Assembly (NCBI RefSeq): GCF_012927205.1 | Contig: NZ_JABBGC010000002.1 | Location: 930,001-994,000 of the forward strand | DNA length: 64,000 nucleotides | Reading direction: 5' to 3' | Source: Chitinophaga fulva | GTDB lineage: Bacteria; Bacteroidota; Bacteroidia; Chitinophagales; Chitinophagaceae | Shown: in pieces, positions 61,582 to 64,000 of the stretch | Position numbering within the stretch: the first letter of the stretch is position 1 | Layout: every line of letters begins with the position of its first letter | Translations under genes and position numbers: made by a program | Notes under the pieces: generated by a model | Databases searched by the model: none | The model's input: the letters and a program-made list of their open reading frames with translations, nothing else | Told to the model about the DNA's origin: nothing

Positions 61582-64000
61582 TTAAAAGGAATAGGTCATC
61601 GATAAAATAAAATGGGCCCCCGCTTTATATTCGCTGCTAATCATATCACCGTTGGTATCACTTTGATACGCATCGCCTGTTCGTTTAATAAAAGCCTTTT
61701 CATATTTATAGGTAAAGTTTTCATCTTCTGCTATCCTGAGCGGCTGATTAAGGATGTTCTGCGCACTGAATTTTACCTGCAGGCTTTTAATGATACGCTG
61801 GGTCAATGCCAGGTCCAACATCTCACGTTCCAGCTCAATAAGGCTTCCCTGATTACCCTGTATCACCACGGGTACCGTGCCCTGGTATTTTACGCTGAAA
61901 GGCGCCCCGTTGGCTGCCGCATAAATGCGTGGCCCTACTTTATTCCAGGAAAGCGCCAATTTTGTCCCTGTACCAGCGTTGTCATAATACAGGCCCAGGT
62001 TCACCGCATAGGGCGCCTGTCCTTGTAACTGGCGGGTATAATGCGGATTGACAGCAGGGTCCGGATTTTTGAGCACCAACGTATCCAGGCGCTTAGTCAC
62101 TTCACTTTTAATGATACTGAGATTACCGATGAAGGAGAGATTTCTGAAAAAGGGTAGCGGTATAAACCCAAGGTTTTTACGTAGGTCAATTTCCAGCCCT
62201 TTTATAGTTGCTTTATCCGCATTACCAAAACTAATGCTGGCAGGGCCTCCAAAAAAAAGGTCCCGTGTGATCATTCTCTCAATGGGATTGGTTAGTGCTT
62301 TATAAAAAAAACCGACACTGAAGGTTTCGGCCTTATCGTTGTTTTTGGGATACCACTCTATCCGCGTATCATAGTTGGTAGCGTTGGCAGGTTTCAGGAG
62401 ATGATTTCCCCCTACTGTCTGATTGTTTAACTGGTCCAGTTCCCGATAGGGTGACAACTCCCGGAACTCAGGCCGGTTCACCGTTTTCCCATAAGCTGCG
62501 CGTACCACGAATTGCCGGGATGGGTGGTAGCTGATATTAACGGAAGGCAGGTAGTTGGTGGTTTTATTGTCTACCAGCACCGGATGATTGATGCTGCCGG
62601 GGATAGAACCGGGTATAGCGCCGGCTACTTTCTGGCGGTCATACTCCAGCCGAAGGCCGCCGTAGATATCCAGTTTACCCTGAAAAGGCAGCAGGCTGAG
62701 AGCAGCATACCCTGCGTTGAGTTGTTCGGTAGCGGTATAGGCATCATTCCCACTGGTACGGTCAAATACTTTGAGCGCGCTGCCATCGTCCCTTAAATAG
62801 TCGTTGCTCCAGACTTTGCCCAGGTCCTGCTCTGTAAAAAACACCTTATTGAAGTCCATGTATCGGCCATTGCTTCCAATGTTGGCGTTCTCATTTTCCG
62901 GGTAGCCGGCAGAATTAAGGTCCCCCTCATTAACAGTATATGCCCTGCGGAACAAAACTCTTGACTTCCATTGCTGGTAGGTACCTGCTTTAAGCGTAAT
63001 CCAGGAAGTTAGTTTATTGGTATAGTCAATAGCGCCGTTATAGACATGTTCGTTATTCCGCGACCATGTACGGGATATCATCCCCCGCTCCAGGTTATTG
63101 TTCCTGTTTTCGATGTCATCAGGTCCTTTTATGTACCGATAAGATGCCACCCAGCCAAGGTCCTGCGTTTGCCCCAGTCCCTGGACCCCTCCTCCGTCCT
63201 GCCGGTTCTGGTTAAAACGGATCACACGTTGGTCAGGTATCTGCTGACGGCTGAAAGTGTAACCCAGGTTCCATTCCAGTTGTTGTTTACCCTTCGTAAA
63301 GTAATGTTCTCCACCCAGGTTGCCGGCATATAAAAACCGTTGCGTATAGCCTAAAATAATATTGCGCTCATAGGGGTTATAGCCGTAAACGAGTTCCTTC
63401 CAGTTTATTCCTGTAAGATGGGAAAGGTCCGTAGTGGAATCCCCCACTACGTACTGGTTGCTCCGGGTGGTACGCACGACGGTAGTGCTCTGCCCTTGTT
63501 GCAACAGGTAGTTTTTAAAAAACAACCGGCTGCTGTCCCGAAGCTTGTAAGTAAAGTTCTGTAACAGATTCAGTTGCACGGTTTCCAGGCTTTGCGATTC
63601 CCGGGCGGTTTCATGTGTCCGCCTGCCATTACCATCGCTGCCCCAAAAGCTGCCTGCACGGTCTATGTTCAATTGCTGACTTTCGGTTTTATAGCTCAGT
63701 GAACTCAACATCCCCAGGCTTTTACCGCTAATTTTAAACGTATTATAATAGTTGGCCGTCAATTGCATCATGGGTAATGCTGTTTTATAACCATATTGCA
63801 AATAAGGACTGAAGTTTTGTACGTAATCTTTCTGAGAAATACCAGCTCTTGTAAAATCGCCATAACCCGGCACCACGGAAGGTAACTTCCGCACACCGTT
63901 GTCAAAGCCGAGGAAATCAGTGTTGCTTCCCTGGTAGGTCATGAATTGGCCGTTAAAGGTGGTAGCTGACCGGTAGCCCATCTGCAGCTCCACATCAAAA
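61582..64000 (-). CDS. TonB-dependent receptor beta-barrel, 5' end beyond the window
   Basis: The frame is open at the right edge, so the signal peptide and plug are not visible. The visible 806 or so residues are a beta-barrel: repeated strands such as LGYTQRFLYAGNLGGEHYFTK, AAYGKTVNRPEFRELSPYRELDQL (the recurring NRPEFRELSPY block of TonB-dependent receptors with outer-membrane beta-barrel_3 folds), DTRIEWYPKNNDKAETFSVGFFYKALTNPIERM, LQVKFSAQNILNQPLR, ending in ILSMTYSF with the C-terminal Phe. The operon continues with three lipoproteins but no SusD. Substrate unknown. Confidence 0.9.
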   Translation of the reverse strand, partial: FDVELQMGYRSATTFNGQFMTYQGSNTDFLGFDNGVRKLPSVVPGYGDFTRAGISQKDYVQNFSPYLQYGYKTALPMMQLTANYYNTFKISGKSLGMLSSLSYKTESQQLNIDRAGSFWGSDGNGRRTHETARESQSLETVQLNLLQNFTYKLRDSSRLFFKNYLLQQGQSTTVVRTTRSNQYVVGDSTTDLSHLTGINWKELVYGYNPYERNIILGYTQRFLYAGNLGGEHYFTKGKQQLEWNLGYTFSRQQIPDQRVIRFNQNRQDGGGVQGLGQTQDLGWVASYRYIKGPDDIENRNNNLERGMISRTWSRNNEHVYNGAIDYTNKLTSWITLKAGTYQQWKSRVLFRRAYTVNEGDLNSAGYPENENANIGSNGRYMDFNKVFFTEQDLGKVWSNDYLRDDGSALKVFDRTSGNDAYTATEQLNAGYAALSLLPFQGKLDIYGGLRLEYDRQKVAGAIPGSIPGSINHPVLVDNKTTNYLPSVNISYHPSRQFVVRAAYGKTVNRPEFRELSPYRELDQLNNQTVGGNHLLKPANATNYDTRIEWYPKNNDKAETFSVGFFYKALTNPIERMITRDLFFGGPASISFGNADKATIKGLEIDLRKNLGFIPLPFFRNLSFIGNLSIIKSEVTKRLDTLVLKNPDPAVNPHYTRQLQGQAPYAVNLGLYYDNAGTGTKLALSWNKVGPRIYAAANGAPFSVKYQGTVPVVIQGNQGSLIELEREMLDLALTQRIIKSLQVKFSAQNILNQPLRIAEDENFTYKYEKAFIKRTGDAYQSDTNGDMISSEYKAGAHFILSMTYSF

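Overview
The window reads as chromosomal DNA of a glycan-degrading Bacteroidota, most like the Chitinophagaceae (Chitinophaga-type). The support is three outer-membrane TonB-dependent receptor operons (two SusC/SusD pairs), an ECF sigma/FecR anti-sigma pair, many lipoproteins with lipobox cysteines, a type IX secretion (Por) C-terminal sorting domain, TAnnTTTG-type -7 promoter boxes, and a high density of glycoside hydrolases and AraC regulators. Species cannot be fixed from sequence reading alone.

Layout. (1) 0-9.2 kb: end of a POT-family peptide transporter, then a leftward unit of ECF sigma factor, FecR anti-sigma factor, STN-containing SusC, SusD and a lipoprotein alkaline phosphatase. 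This is a trans-envelope-signalled uptake system coupled to phosphate release. (2) 9.3-16 kb: small-gene region with a GreA/B C-domain-like protein, a frameshifted AraC gene with a VOC protein, DUF2461, AraC plus SDR, a secreted coiled-coil protein, and a frameshifted lipoprotein gene. (3) 16.2-31.9 kb: a complete L-arabinose/arabinan module, all leftward: araB-araD-araA, Na+/solute symporter and an AraR-type Nudix-fold repressor in one unit; a GH51 arabinofuranosidase plus a giant double-GH127/146 protein in a second; and a GH97 enzyme in a third. A shared near-palindromic motif lies upstream of all three units and looks like the AraR operator. (4) 31.9-35 kb: IS4-type transposase remnant, decayed oxyR-like gene and a T9SS-exported protein. 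(5) 35-42 kb: oxidoreductases, a DJ-1/PfpI protein, creatininase-family protein, MutT-like Nudix protein, AraC regulator and an internally deleted thioredoxin-reductase-like remnant. (6) 42-55 kb: GH92 mannosidase-family and GH29 fucosidase-family enzymes, an AraC regulator, and a second SusC/SusD operon with fasciclin and DUF5007 lipoproteins. (7) 55-64 kb: a 1.3-kb decayed interval, a phosphotransferase (APH fold), and a TonB-receptor operon with three lipoproteins and no SusD.

The clearest systems are the arabinose regulon (secreted enzymes release arabinose, the symporter imports it, AraA/B/D convert it to xylulose-5-phosphate, AraR controls it) and the SusD-less receptor/lipoprotein operon at the right edge, which I cannot assign to a substrate. 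From about 32 to 56 kb the sequence also carries an unusual number of deletion scars and gene fragments, including a 107-bp partial duplicate of the start of the phosphotransferase gene.
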